Notes: a model not told the origin generated them from the sequence alone. A stretch of DNA of 45,008 bases from Amphritea sp. (GCF_016744155.1 NZ_JADGEW010000030.1:1-45008), one strand, 5' to 3'. Positions 15,437 to 23,513 are shown, numbered from the stretch's first letter. Made by a program: numbers and translations.

Positions 15437-15468
15437 GCGCCTCTTAAAAGAGTAATTTTAGGAGGCGC
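15437..15468 (+). terminator. Strong hairpin after the monooxygenase gene
   Basis: Arms 15437-15449 and 15456-15468 (GCGCCTCTTAAAA against TTTTAGGAGGCGC) pair over 13 bp with one G-T wobble, around loop GAGTAA. No T-run follows, so it is a terminator-like or 3'-stabilising stem. The rest of 15417-15781 holds no gene I can support. Confidence 0.55.
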
Positions 15469-15781
15469 CACCAGCTTTTCGACATTGTTAAAACACAGAT
15501 GTACAAACTGTTATGCCAAGTTTTACGTATGCTTTTTATATGTAATTTCACTGCTAATGGCGATTCTTACTTCAACATAGATGGCGTCCATTTATGCCAC
15601 GAAGAATACTCTGGCATAGCTGACGTTAATGACCAGCAAAACTGGTCAGCGGGTCAACGTCGATTAATGACTCCCTCAGCTGTAGTGTTGACCGAGGACG
15701 TCACGATTAAGCCCCTGCAGGAGATAATTCAGTTATAGAGCTATTCTTGGCGTTATAGTGGAATTAGAGGTGAAGGTGTAG

Positions 15782-16534
15782 ATGCAAGGCTCACGAGATA
15801 TTTGGCAGGATATACCTGAGTTGATTGCGGGCTGTATAGACCGGCTCGGCAGCGGTGAGTTTTATCCTCGGTTCTTTCAAATGATGAAAACCCTCGCCCA
15901 GATCGATCAATATATGGTGTTTGAGTTCTCACCAAATGGCGATTACGCCACCTGCCGTCTGGCCCATAATGTGGATCGTCCTGATCAGGGACTCGAACTG
16001 GCATCACTTTACCTGGATGGAGCCTATCTGGATGACCCGATGCTGAAAGAGCTGAAGGAGTCCGTACTCTCTCAAACTGACGTATCACCGTACCGCCTGC
16101 TGGAAAAAAGAGAGCTTCCTCACGTTTATCGAAGACGTTTTTTTAACGTCCCAAATTTCGACACCAAATTCTCATTAGTCGTGCTGGACCGGGAAAGCCA
16201 ACATATCTTTTATGTGAACTTCTATAGCAAGAAGGAGGATGGCTTTGCCGAAGGTCAGCTGGACTCACTGAAGCTGATATCCTCACTGATAGGGTCATTG
16301 CTGCTAAAGCATTTCCGTGATGAGCGAAAACAACGTGGTGTGATTAAATCCCTACTCGCCTCCGGCCTTTCAGAACGGGAAGCTCAGATCTGTAATATGA
16401 TTCTTAAGGGCCATACCGCAAAATCGATTGGTAATGAGCTTGGATTGTCGGAATCAACCATCACCACCTACAAAAAACGAGCGTTTAAAAAACTACAGAT
16501 CAATCGAAAATCTGAATTAGTCCGGTTCGTATGA
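15782..16534 (+). CDS. LuxR-family (GerE HTH) transcriptional regulator
   Basis: The 250 residues start at ATG 15782 after GAGGTGAAG. The C-terminal ~60 residues are a LuxR-type helix-turn-helix: LSEREAQICNMILKGHTAKSI, then GNELGLSESTITTYKKRAFKK and LQINRKSELV. The N-terminal ~170 residues look like a GAF/PAS-type sensor fold and lack the residues typical of acyl-homoserine-lactone receptors. It converges on azlCD, with 100 bp between stops. Regulation of the transporter is possible but inferred. Confidence 0.88.
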   Translation: MQGSRDIWQDIPELIAGCIDRLGSGEFYPRFFQMMKTLAQIDQYMVFEFSPNGDYATCRLAHNVDRPDQGLELASLYLDGAYLDDPMLKELKESVLSQTDVSPYRLLEKRELPHVYRRRFFNVPNFDTKFSLVVLDRESQHIFYVNFYSKKEDGFAEGQLDSLKLISSLIGSLLLKHFRDERKQRGVIKSLLASGLSEREAQICNMILKGHTAKSIGNELGLSESTITTYKKRAFKKLQINRKSELVRFV

Positions 16535-16633
16535 TCAGAACCTAACAATGTTCGGCTTTTGAAATGGCAATACAAAGACAATAAGGAGCAAGCTGGACTT
16601 AAATTCTATTCCGGGAGCGCTCTAATTTGATAA

Positions 16634-16942
16634 TCATATCTGCCGATACAGCGCCGCTGCGAGTATTCCTAAAGCGATCGATGGCAGTGGTTTCTTCAGG
16701 AGCAACATGCTGATTGCCGTGGTCAATAAAGCCAACCGGGCGCCGTTGTCTCCGTTAATCGCTAAAGGTGTTAACAGCGCCACCAATACTGAGCCCGACA
16801 TCGCACTGATGAACTGTCGTATTCGATAGCTAATGGGGACGAACGACATCACATAGACCCCACCCCAGCGTGTTACCAGAGTCACCGCCGCCATCACTAA
16901 AATGATGATAAGGGCACCAAAGCCTGTCGTCTCTATAGTCAT
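16634..16942 (-). CDS. azlD: AzlD family branched-chain amino acid exporter small subunit
   Basis: The start chosen is ATG 16940-16942, which overlaps the azlC stop (ATGA), giving 102 residues; an upstream GTG-type extension is less likely. Four hydrophobic segments fill the chain (ALIIILVMAAVTLVTR, then a SGSVLVALLTPLAI stretch, ALLTTAISMLLL, ALGILAAALY). AzlD is the small partner of AzlC and together they export branched-chain amino acids and analogues across the inner membrane. Confidence 0.88.
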   Translation of the reverse strand: MTIETTGFGALIIILVMAAVTLVTRWGGVYVMSFVPISYRIRQFISAMSGSVLVALLTPLAINGDNGARLALLTTAISMLLLKKPLPSIALGILAAALYRQI

Positions 16943-17712
16943 TGTTGTTTTTCCATCCATATGGCACCGAGTATTCCCCCCGCCAGAGCTCCAACCACAA
17001 CATGACTATTGGCCGGTAGATACCAGTAAGCCATAAGCGATGAGAATGCAGCCACTATCCAGATAATGAGTACACGCAGGTTCTTTTGCCCTCCAAACAC
17101 CATCGCCAACAGAAAGCAGCCCATCACCATATCCAGCCCCAGACTTACGGGGTCATTAATGGCACTACCAAAAAATAAACCCAGCCAGGTGCCTAATACC
17201 CAAAAAATCCAGAGCGAAATACCACCGCCGAATAAAAGCCCCATAGCCGGCTCGCCGCGGCTAAAGGCTTGCATAGACATAGCCCAGTTAGGGTCTGTGA
17301 CAAACAACATAACGCCATAGCGTTTTACGGGAGGAAGATGGCGCAACCAAGGGTACAGCGTCGCCCCCATAAGAAGATGTCGGGCATTGATAGCAAATAT
17401 AGTAATTGCCAGCGGGATTATGGCAACTTGAGTCCCCCAGAGTTCCAAAGCTGAAAACTGTGAAGCACCGGCAAAGACAAGCGCACTCATGCCGATGATT
17501 GAAGAATCATCCAGACCTACCTGAGTAGCCGCCAACCCAAAGGCTAATCCGAACACCGCCACAAAAAGAGAAATAGGCACTAACTGCTTAAAGCCAGCCC
17601 ATACATTTTGGTAAGTAAGTTCGTGTAAATTCGCATCAAAATCTGACAACAGACGCCGCCCCTTTAACTCATTTTTTACAGTCGATACCCAGCATAATAA
17701 TCTCAAATTCAT
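16939..17712 (-). CDS. azlC: AzlC family branched-chain amino acid exporter large subunit
   Basis: The 257 residues include the AzlC signature region GLAFGLAATQVGL (~60), FAGASQFSALELWG (~82) and INARHLLMGATLYPWL (~110), with GDPNWAMS-like VTDPNWAMSMQAF at ~138. Six or more hydrophobic helices are present. The N-terminal ~45 residues are polar and the true start could lie downstream of 17712. Translationally coupled to azlD by a 4-bp overlap. Confidence 0.9.
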   Translation of the reverse strand: MNLRLLCWVSTVKNELKGRRLLSDFDANLHELTYQNVWAGFKQLVPISLFVAVFGLAFGLAATQVGLDDSSIIGMSALVFAGASQFSALELWGTQVAIIPLAITIFAINARHLLMGATLYPWLRHLPPVKRYGVMLFVTDPNWAMSMQAFSRGEPAMGLLFGGGISLWIFWVLGTWLGLFFGSAINDPVSLGLDMVMGCFLLAMVFGGQKNLRVLIIWIVAAFSSLMAYWYLPANSHVVVGALAGGILGAIWMEKQQ

Positions 17713-17955
17713 GCTGAAGAATTTATTGCTAGTGATGGCTAAAGGAAAGGCTTGTTTTCACCGATAGCAGCTAAGAGCAACCGGAGTTAGCTTACGCTTT
17801 TTCCGCCGGTTATAAAAACGCTTAATGAACCAAATATATTTGATCTGCTTTGTGCTCGGTCTTTGTCGTTTATTCCGTTAGCTCTTTCTCTTTTCAAGAG
17901 ACCGACAAGCCTTCAGAACAGCCTCAGCCATTCCCGCAAGAACCCCGAAAGCGAT
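17713..17955. other. Intergenic region upstream of azlC
   Basis: About 240 bp between the azlC start and the terminator of the PhzF gene. No gene is seen. The azlCD promoter should be here. Confidence 0.45.
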
Positions 17956-17978
17956 AAAAAAGAGCGCCTGAGCGCTCT
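17956..17978 (-). terminator. Rho-independent terminator after the PhzF gene
   Basis: On the minus strand AGAGCGC-TCAG-GCGCTCT is followed by TTTTTT. It is the same stem as at 9041 and 21756. Confidence 0.85.
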
Positions 17979-17986
17979 AATTCTTT

Positions 17987-18046
17987 CTAGCGCATTGCAC
18001 AGACTTTCATGCACCTGAGGAGGCAACATTTGCCACTAGCAGCAGG
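17987..18046 (-). repeat. Degenerate CTAG-rich element at PhzF 3' end
   Basis: CTAGCGCATTGCACAG, then GGCAACATTTGCC and CACTAGCAGCAGG keep the outline of the 4471 element (CTAG, small stem, CACTAGC tail), but the stems have diverged. It lies between stop and terminator, as in copies 4 and 5. Confidence 0.45.
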
Positions 18047-18048
18047 TT

Positions 18049-18954
18049 TTAATAATCGATACTGAGGCTTTTTGACACCTTTCCATTACCACCAGCCATA
18101 AGGTTTTGAATCTCACCATTTTCAACAGCAAGCTCTACCCTGATCAGGCTTGGAGATGCGGGTTCCATAAACTGACCCTGTTCGATTTGAAAAGTCTCTT
18201 TTTTTATGTCCAGGAAATCACGGAGCACACAGGCCAGCGGCCCTGCTGCCATCCCGGTAGCCGACTCCTCTTCTATGGCATAGCGTGGTGCAAACATCCG
18301 AGTTATTGCGTCTTTGTTGGTTGCATTGCGATCAGTTGTGAATACGTAGTAACCGATCAAATCTAATTTTTCACTGATACCCGAGATTAGATCGAAGTTG
18401 GGTTTTAAGTCGCTTAGCGTTGCCCCCTCCTTCACCCCAACGACGATAAAACTATTTCCGGTGTTCACCAAGATAGGACTACCATCCAGCTCGCTTTCAG
18501 TTAGCCCGAGAGACTCCAGCAGGTCAGCCTTTGTTACATCATCTTTTTCCCAATCTCTCGGTAGCCGATACTTAGGTGCCAACTGCTCCATATAGGCAGC
18601 GCCTTTCTTGATCGAAATCTTGCGTGGACCATCGACGGTTTCTTTGGATGTATCCCCTTCACACACACGCCCAAGTTCTGCTAGGTAAGAGAACGTTGCA
18701 ACAGTAGCATGACCGCAATGGGCGATCCGACGGTTGGGGGTGAAGAAGTCGAGTTTAACCCCCTCCGTTTCTGACGAAGAAACAAACGCGGTTTCTGAAA
18801 GACCGATGTTCGCCGCTATCCTGAGCATTTCGTTTTCGTTCAGTTCATCGGCATCCAATACGACGCCTGCAGGATTGCCGCCAATGCCGCCGGTGACAAA
18901 GCCATTGACAATATGAGCCGAAATAGTTTTCGTAGTTATATGAGTTTTGTTCAT
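18049..18954 (-). CDS. PhzF-family isomerase-like protein
   Basis: The start chosen is ATG 18952-18954 (301 residues); the frame extends upstream to 19029 but the added part is not PhzF-like. The N-terminal half has FVTGGIGGNPAGVVLD (~13), NIGLSETAFV with the catalytic-type glutamate (~46), and NRRIAHCGHATVA (~68). The C-terminal half has EEESATGMAAGPLACVL (~225). PhzF proteins have two diaminopimelate-epimerase-like lobes; PhzF itself isomerises DHHA in phenazine synthesis, and most relatives have unknown substrates. No phenazine genes are nearby. It is divergent from a LysR gene that may control it. Confidence 0.88.
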   Translation of the reverse strand: MNKTHITTKTISAHIVNGFVTGGIGGNPAGVVLDADELNENEMLRIAANIGLSETAFVSSSETEGVKLDFFTPNRRIAHCGHATVATFSYLAELGRVCEGDTSKETVDGPRKISIKKGAAYMEQLAPKYRLPRDWEKDDVTKADLLESLGLTESELDGSPILVNTGNSFIVVGVKEGATLSDLKPNFDLISGISEKLDLIGYYVFTTDRNATNKDAITRMFAPRYAIEEESATGMAAGPLACVLRDFLDIKKETFQIEQGQFMEPASPSLIRVELAVENGEIQNLMAGGNGKVSKSLSIDY

Positions 18955-19054
18955 GCTATTCTCAGAGTTAATTATTGATATAGTTCGTATTAACAAACTT
19001 AAAGCAACTAACATGACATAGGAACTCATATGAACATGAGCTTAGCTCATTAAT

Positions 19055-19972
19055 ATGGATAGCAACGAAACGATTGCCAAGCTGATTAACGCCTCCCCTA
19101 TGCTGGCCGCTATTGGTGAAGAGATGAGCTTTACTCGAGCTGCCGAACGGCTAAAGGTAAACCAGTCGGCTATTAGCCATAGAACCAAATCATTGGAAGA
19201 CGCACTGGGCCACAAGCTCTTTGATCGCACCACCCGGCAGCTGCGATTGACTGAAGTTGGAGAGATTCTGTGTCATGCCGCTTCAGATACTATGTCCAGA
19301 TGGGATATCGCACTCGATAAACTAGAACGCAGCCAGTCGACAAACCTGATACATCTGTCTTTGCCCTCATCACTGGCGATGAAATGGTTAATCCCAGTAT
19401 TGCCGAATGCGCAAGCCAAGGGTTTGAACATATCAGTGGATGTGAACGAGGAAACAGTCAACTTCCACGCCAATGAAGCCGACGCAGCTATCCGGTTTGG
19501 TCAGGGTCCGTATCCAGGGCTGCATGCTACACGCCTCTCCCATAGCTGGATTCAACCTGTTGTGAGCCCTGCCTATCTTGATGGCCGAACCAATGATGAG
19601 ACCCTTTTAACCAACCCAGAAACCACATTCCTTGCTGATCGTCGCGGCGAAACCGATAAGACCGATTTTAGTTGGGATTATTACTACGAAGAGATTGAAT
19701 CAGTAAATAAAGACTTTAAGCCGCAGTACCATTTTGATCGTGCAGATCTGATGTTGCAGGCAGTTATTGGTGGCATGGGTATTGGTCTGGGTCGAACACT
19801 ACTTGTCGAAGGCGATATTGAGGCAGGGTATCTCAAAACGTTGGGCGCACCGGTCCGTATGAAGTCAGGTTACTGGCTCGTCTGCTCAGCCAGTTTTGCC
19901 GAAACAAACCGATTCAAAGGGCTACGTGATTGGCTCAAAAACGAGATACTAACAACTACAAAAACCGATTAG
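19055..19972 (+). CDS. LysR-family regulator (GcvA-like), divergent to PhzF gene
   Basis: The 305 residues carry an N-terminal winged HTH (~12-70: EEMSFTRAAERLKVNQSAISH, then RTKSLEDALGHKLFDR). A substrate-binding domain follows (~95-295) with the GcvA-type DAAIRFGQGPYPGL segment. The ~100-bp gap to the PhzF start is the likely shared operator region. Confidence 0.88.
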   Translation: MDSNETIAKLINASPMLAAIGEEMSFTRAAERLKVNQSAISHRTKSLEDALGHKLFDRTTRQLRLTEVGEILCHAASDTMSRWDIALDKLERSQSTNLIHLSLPSSLAMKWLIPVLPNAQAKGLNISVDVNEETVNFHANEADAAIRFGQGPYPGLHATRLSHSWIQPVVSPAYLDGRTNDETLLTNPETTFLADRRGETDKTDFSWDYYYEEIESVNKDFKPQYHFDRADLMLQAVIGGMGIGLGRTLLVEGDIEAGYLKTLGAPVRMKSGYWLVCSASFAETNRFKGLRDWLKNEILTTTKTD

Positions 19973-20060
19973 CAGGTCTAATTAACCTCTAGGTTTCGAA
20001 AAACTAAAAACTGTAGCGAGGCTGCCAGCGCAAGGTCGACGAGAGAAATTTTTTGATTTG

Positions 20061-20549
20061 TTACGCGCTTCTTTCATTGTTGGTAAACATACTCTTTTTG
20101 CCAGCGTATCTGTTATACAGATCACGGTGGGCGGCCAGAGAAAAAGTATCTGTCCTTTCAGGGTACCGAGCTATCCAGTCCAGCAGCATGGCTAAATTCG
20201 CATCTTGTTCTTTCTTAGTGGCATATTTATGGGGCTCCCATGGCCTGCTCTTGGCATTTGCTATGCAGGCATCAATCGGCAGATTCATAAATATAACTTC
20301 ATCAGACTCTGGCAACGCCATCTCAAGCAGATCTGAATAGCAGCCTTCAATGACCCAAGCTTCGTTAGATTCCATAAATTTAGAAATCTCTTTCTGAGAA
20401 TCCACTAACGGTTTTCTTGAAGGAGGCGTTGTAGGCAGCCATGCAAGCAGATCTAAATCCAGGTGAGCTAACCCACGCTTAACGCACAACTCTTTCGCGA
20501 GAGTCGATTTACCAGCGCCGGAGTTTCCAAATACCAAAATTTTCTGCAC
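20061..20549 (-). CDS. P-loop NTPase, small nucleotide/AAA kinase-like
   Basis: The 162 residues open with a Walker A loop VFGNSGAGKSTLAKEL. AHLDLDLLAWLP follows, then WVIEGCYSDLL (~68) and VIFMNLPIDACI (~85, Walker B-like strand). The layout is that of the adenylate-kinase-like or FlaR/topology-modulation-like small kinases. The substrate is unknown. The start ATG is clear and the gene is 60 bp downstream of the short Rho gene on the same strand, so cotranscription is possible. Confidence 0.8.
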   Translation of the reverse strand: MQKILVFGNSGAGKSTLAKELCVKRGLAHLDLDLLAWLPTTPPSRKPLVDSQKEISKFMESNEAWVIEGCYSDLLEMALPESDEVIFMNLPIDACIANAKSRPWEPHKYATKKEQDANLAMLLDWIARYPERTDTFSLAAHRDLYNRYAGKKSMFTNNERSA

Positions 20550-20609
20550 TCTTACACCTCAAAAAAACGCTTAGCACTTTGTTATGTAAGTTAAGAGTTC
20601 TACCATCAT

Positions 20610-21560
20610 TTATGTTGGTGAAAAGTCCTTCAACAGCTCGGCATTCGTTGGGTACTTTTCTAATAACTCAACAAGCTTGCGGGCACCTTCCAACGGTTTA
20701 AGATTGGTAAGACTTCTACGCAAAACTCTTACGCTTTGAATCTCTTTAGAATTGAGAAGAAGTTCCTCACGGCGCGTGCTACTTTTTGAAATATCCAACG
20801 CGGGGAAAACCCGGTGGTTCGCCACCTCGCGCGATAATACGATTTCCATATTACCGGTACCCTTGAACTCCTCAAATATCACCTGATCCATCCGGCTTCC
20901 GGTATCAACCAGTATGGTCGCCAAAATCGTTAGCGAGCCACCATTCTCAATTTTTCTCGCAGCGCCAAACAGTTTACGTGGTATTTCCAGGGCTCGAGCG
21001 TCAACCCCACCTGACATTGTACGGCCGCTACTCTTACGCTCTGCATTATGAACCCGTGAGAGCCTCGTGAGTGAGTCTATGACAATCATGACATCATGAC
21101 CTTCCCCAACTTGCTTACGGGCGGTGTTAAGAAGCTCATTAGCCACACGAACATGCTGGGCATAACTTTCATCGGAGGATGAAGCGTGAACTTCTGCCTT
21201 TACGTTGCGCTTAAAATCAGTCACTTCTTCAGGGCGCTCATCGATGAGCAATGCGTATAGCTTTATCTCGGGGTAAGCTTCTCCCACGGCCTGGCATATA
21301 TGTTTCAACATAGTGGATTTACCAGAACCTGGAGGAGCAACAATCAAACCTCGCTGTCCCATTCCAATGGGCGTGATCAAATCCATCGCTCGCATGGAGA
21401 GTTCCTTAGAACCTGCCTCTAGGCGAATACCGGGTGTAGGATGGATAACTACGCCATTTGCAAAACGCTTGAGTGGGTCACCATCAAACTGGTCCACTGC
21501 ATCTACGGGTACCGCATTTTTATTCTTTTTCACCTTCAAGCTTAATGTTTTTCGCGTCAT
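20610..21560 (-). CDS. Short Rho paralogue lacking the N-terminal RNA-binding domain
   Basis: The 316 residues compare with ~419 for E. coli Rho. After a Lys-rich leader (MTRKTLSLKVKKNKN) and ~25 linker residues, the chain aligns with Rho from the end of its OB-fold onward. It shows GQRGLIVAPPGSGKSTML (Walker A, ~72), LLIDERPEEVTDF (catalytic Glu region, ~105), VMIVIDSLTRLSR (Walker B, ~155), GGVDARALEIP (Q-loop, ~188), EEFKGTGNMEIVLSR (R-loop, ~232) and SSTRREELL (arginine finger, ~262). The ATPase and secondary RNA site look intact. The cold-shock-like primary RNA site is absent, and no frameshifted remnant lies upstream. Confidence 0.9.
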   Translation of the reverse strand: MTRKTLSLKVKKNKNAVPVDAVDQFDGDPLKRFANGVVIHPTPGIRLEAGSKELSMRAMDLITPIGMGQRGLIVAPPGSGKSTMLKHICQAVGEAYPEIKLYALLIDERPEEVTDFKRNVKAEVHASSSDESYAQHVRVANELLNTARKQVGEGHDVMIVIDSLTRLSRVHNAERKSSGRTMSGGVDARALEIPRKLFGAARKIENGGSLTILATILVDTGSRMDQVIFEEFKGTGNMEIVLSREVANHRVFPALDISKSSTRREELLLNSKEIQSVRVLRRSLTNLKPLEGARKLVELLEKYPTNAELLKDFSPT

Positions 21561-21755
21561 GATATCTGTTTATAGCTCTAGAGAATTAAGTGTTTATCGA
21601 CCAGTTAACAATAGTCCAACGAAGGCTCTTGTGACGTTAAATTCTGAGTAACTCGAATGAATATAATTTAACCTATTTATTCATAGTCCTCCCCATTATG
21701 CAGGAAAGATTTCAGGCAGACCTCAGCCTTAAAAATATTGGCACACCCGAGAGAC

Positions 21756-21780
21756 AAAAAAAGAGCGCATGAGCGCTCTT
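21756..21780 (-). terminator. Rho-independent terminator after thrH
   Basis: On the minus strand AAGAGCGC-TCAT-GCGCTCTT is followed by TTTTT. It is the same stem as at 9041 and 17956. Confidence 0.85.
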
Positions 21781-21788
21781 AATTCTTA

Positions 21789-21832
21789 TCTAGCGAGTCG
21801 CGCAGCGACGTTCTAACAACAGGCAACCACTC
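21789..21832 (-). repeat. CTAG-rich element, copy 5 (first hairpin only)
   Basis: CTAGCGA, the stem GTCGC-GCA-GCGAC (21797-21809) and GTTCTAACAACAGG are present. The GTGGC hairpin is missing. It lies directly between the thrH stop and its terminator. Confidence 0.7.
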
Positions 21833-22450
21833 TTAAAGAGTGAGTTCGCGGTTACTCGCCTTGATGAACTCTTTCTTCAGATCTTCAAAGGACTGTACCG
21901 CTGGGAACTGCGGGAATTCATCGATAACATTTTGTGGTGAATGGAACAGTACACCCGATTCAGCCTGAGTCAGCATGGTGGTGTCATTGTAAGAATCACC
22001 CGCGGCAATCACACGGTAGTTCAACAGTTGAAAGGCACGAACAGACTGGCGCTTTGGGTCTTTCTGACGCAGTGTGTAGTCAGTAATACGACCACTCTCG
22101 TCCACTTCTAGTTTATGACACAGAAGAGTCGGATAACCCAGCTGCTTCATTAAAGGTGCGGCAAACTCATAGAAGGTATCTGACAGGATCACGACCTGGA
22201 AACGTTCACGCAACCAATCGATAAATTCGACGGCACCTTCCAGCGGTGACAAACGGTCAATTGTCGCCTGAATTTGCGGCAGTGTCAGTCCATGCTCATC
22301 CAGAATACGCAGACGCTGCTTCATCAGCACATCATAGTCAGGAATATCACGGGTGGTCGCTTTAAGCTCTTCAATTCCGGTTTCTTCAGCGAAAGCGATC
22401 CAGATCTCAGGGATCAGTACACCTTCCAGGTCAAGACATGCGAGTTCCAC
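21833..22450 (-). CDS. thrH: ThrH, phosphoserine phosphatase / homoserine phosphotransferase
   Basis: The 205 residues are the same length as Pseudomonas ThrH and alike throughout. HAD motif I is shifted to the start: LACLDLEGVLIPEIW (nucleophile Asp7). Motif II is VILSDTFYEF (~108), and motif III/IV is QKDPKRQ with VIAAGDSYNDTTML (~150). ThrH can remove phosphate from phosphoserine and transfer it to homoserine, linking serine and threonine synthesis. The start is GTG behind AGGAG. Confidence 0.95.
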   Translation of the reverse strand: MELACLDLEGVLIPEIWIAFAEETGIEELKATTRDIPDYDVLMKQRLRILDEHGLTLPQIQATIDRLSPLEGAVEFIDWLRERFQVVILSDTFYEFAAPLMKQLGYPTLLCHKLEVDESGRITDYTLRQKDPKRQSVRAFQLLNYRVIAAGDSYNDTTMLTQAESGVLFHSPQNVIDEFPQFPAVQSFEDLKKEFIKASNRELTL

Positions 22451-22812
22451 AAGCGACTCCTGTGTTTTTAGTTATTTAGCAAAAAGCGCTATCAAATTAT
22501 GTGCGCCAGATTCTACCGGAATGAAGCACTACTCAACAAGTAGCTAAGAAAGCTATGTACAAGGGACTTGCTCATAGCTTTCTTTTGAATATTGGATTTC
22601 AAAGAGACTTAGCATTAAAGGTCTGTCAGGGAATAAAGCTACTTGGGCAGTTAAATACGCTGTTAATCGCTCATATGGAAACTCAAGATTGTTCAATAGA
22701 TCGCGTTGGGATTCGTGCCTCATCCCAACCTACGAACTGCTCTAATCGTTCAGATAAACACTTGATTGATCACGCTGGGGTTCGTACCTCACCCCAACCT
22801 ACGAAGCTCATT
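22451..22812. other. Repeat-bearing intergenic region between thrH and the GFA gene
   Basis: About 360 bp with no supportable gene; open frames here run through repeats. It holds the duplicated CCCAACCTACG palindrome and the thrH promoter region. Confidence 0.5.
22704..22803. repeat. Two tandem TTGGG...CCCAACCTACG palindromes
   Basis: Copies at 22704-22734 and 22773-22803 have the same orientation, 69 bp apart. Each can fold (TTGGGATTCGTGCC/TCATCCCAA type). The second differs by paired changes (GGGG/CCCC) that keep the stem. A third inverted copy is at 528. Confidence 0.7.
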
Positions 22813-23289
22813 CTAGCAACCGCGAGGCGACGCTTCAGGCTTATATCGACTCATATCGCTTGCATAATCTTCGGTCCAGTCACCTGCACCGTCAAAGATA
22901 CGATGTTCTTGCGGCAGAATAACCCAGGGTAGCTTTCGCTTAATCCAGATATGCGCACTTACCTGAACAGCCTCTGGATTATCGAGAGTACCTACATAAA
23001 GAGTTCTAATGCGGGGACGAGCAGAATTCTGTGCAAACAATGCTGAGCCACAGGTTATACAAAACCAGCTTGTCAGTTCATTACCCGAATCTGCAACCCT
23101 AATTCTGCTACCGGCGCTCCCCTGAGAGATAGTCAGGGCTTCAGCCGGTACCTGCATACAGATATTAAATGCACTCGACGAAAGTTTTTGGCAGGCACGG
23201 CAATGACAGGTATAGGCAACGAATCCCGGTGCTGTCAGTTCATACTTCACCTGACCGCACTGACACTCCCCTCGCATTGGTTTTAACAT
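22813..23289 (-). CDS. GFA-family (Mss4-like fold) zinc protein
   Basis: The 158 residues carry the zinc ligands of the family: GECQCGQV (~8), CHCRACQK (~30) and FCITCGSALF (~77). The family is named for a glutathione-dependent formaldehyde-activating enzyme, but most members have no shown activity. The last residues (ASPRGC, TAG) coincide with CTAGCAACCGCGAGGCGACG, which looks like another altered CTAG element. It is divergent from the MFS gene. Confidence 0.85.
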   Translation of the reverse strand: MLKPMRGECQCGQVKYELTAPGFVAYTCHCRACQKLSSSAFNICMQVPAEALTISQGSAGSRIRVADSGNELTSWFCITCGSALFAQNSARPRIRTLYVGTLDNPEAVQVSAHIWIKRKLPWVILPQEHRIFDGAGDWTEDYASDMSRYKPEASPRGC

Positions 23290-23433
23290 GATTCATGTAT
23301 CTCATTTACTTGTAGTCTAATTTGGCTAAGACGAATAACGATCTAACTCTCGCATATTTTCACACATCGCTCCAGACGTATTCTGGCTCGATGATAAGCC
23401 AGAAACAGCACTCAAGCCTTCCTATTTTCTTAT

Positions 23434-23459
23434 AATTTAATTAACATGCTAATTAAATT
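23434..23459. promoter_or_regulatory. Perfect 10-6-10 palindrome upstream of the MFS gene
   Basis: AATTTAATTA-ACATGC-TAATTAAATT lies 54 bp before the exporter start and 144 bp before the GFA start. The symmetry and position suggest an operator for a dimeric repressor (TetR or MarR type), with no such regulator gene adjacent. A role as a cruciform or AT-rich promoter element is the alternative. Confidence 0.55.
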
Positions 23460-23513
23460 GGTCTTGTCAAAATAACTGCCTTCATAACCTGAAAGGCCGT
23501 TTGTAGGAAGAAG

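Noticed and set aside
15499-15738. 79-residue open frame between the monooxygenase and LuxR genes
   Set aside because: No ribosome site, no recognisable motif, and composition unlike the neighbouring genes. Treated as non-coding.
20610-21755. Short Rho as a simple frameshift or truncation product
   Set aside because: No OB-fold-like or helical Rho N-terminal sequence is seen in any frame upstream before the thrH terminator. The ATG opens a coherent Lys-rich leader. The short form looks native.
22555-22932. 125-residue open frame on the plus strand
   Set aside because: It runs through both CCCAACCTACG palindromes and into the GFA gene on the other strand, so it is a chance frame.
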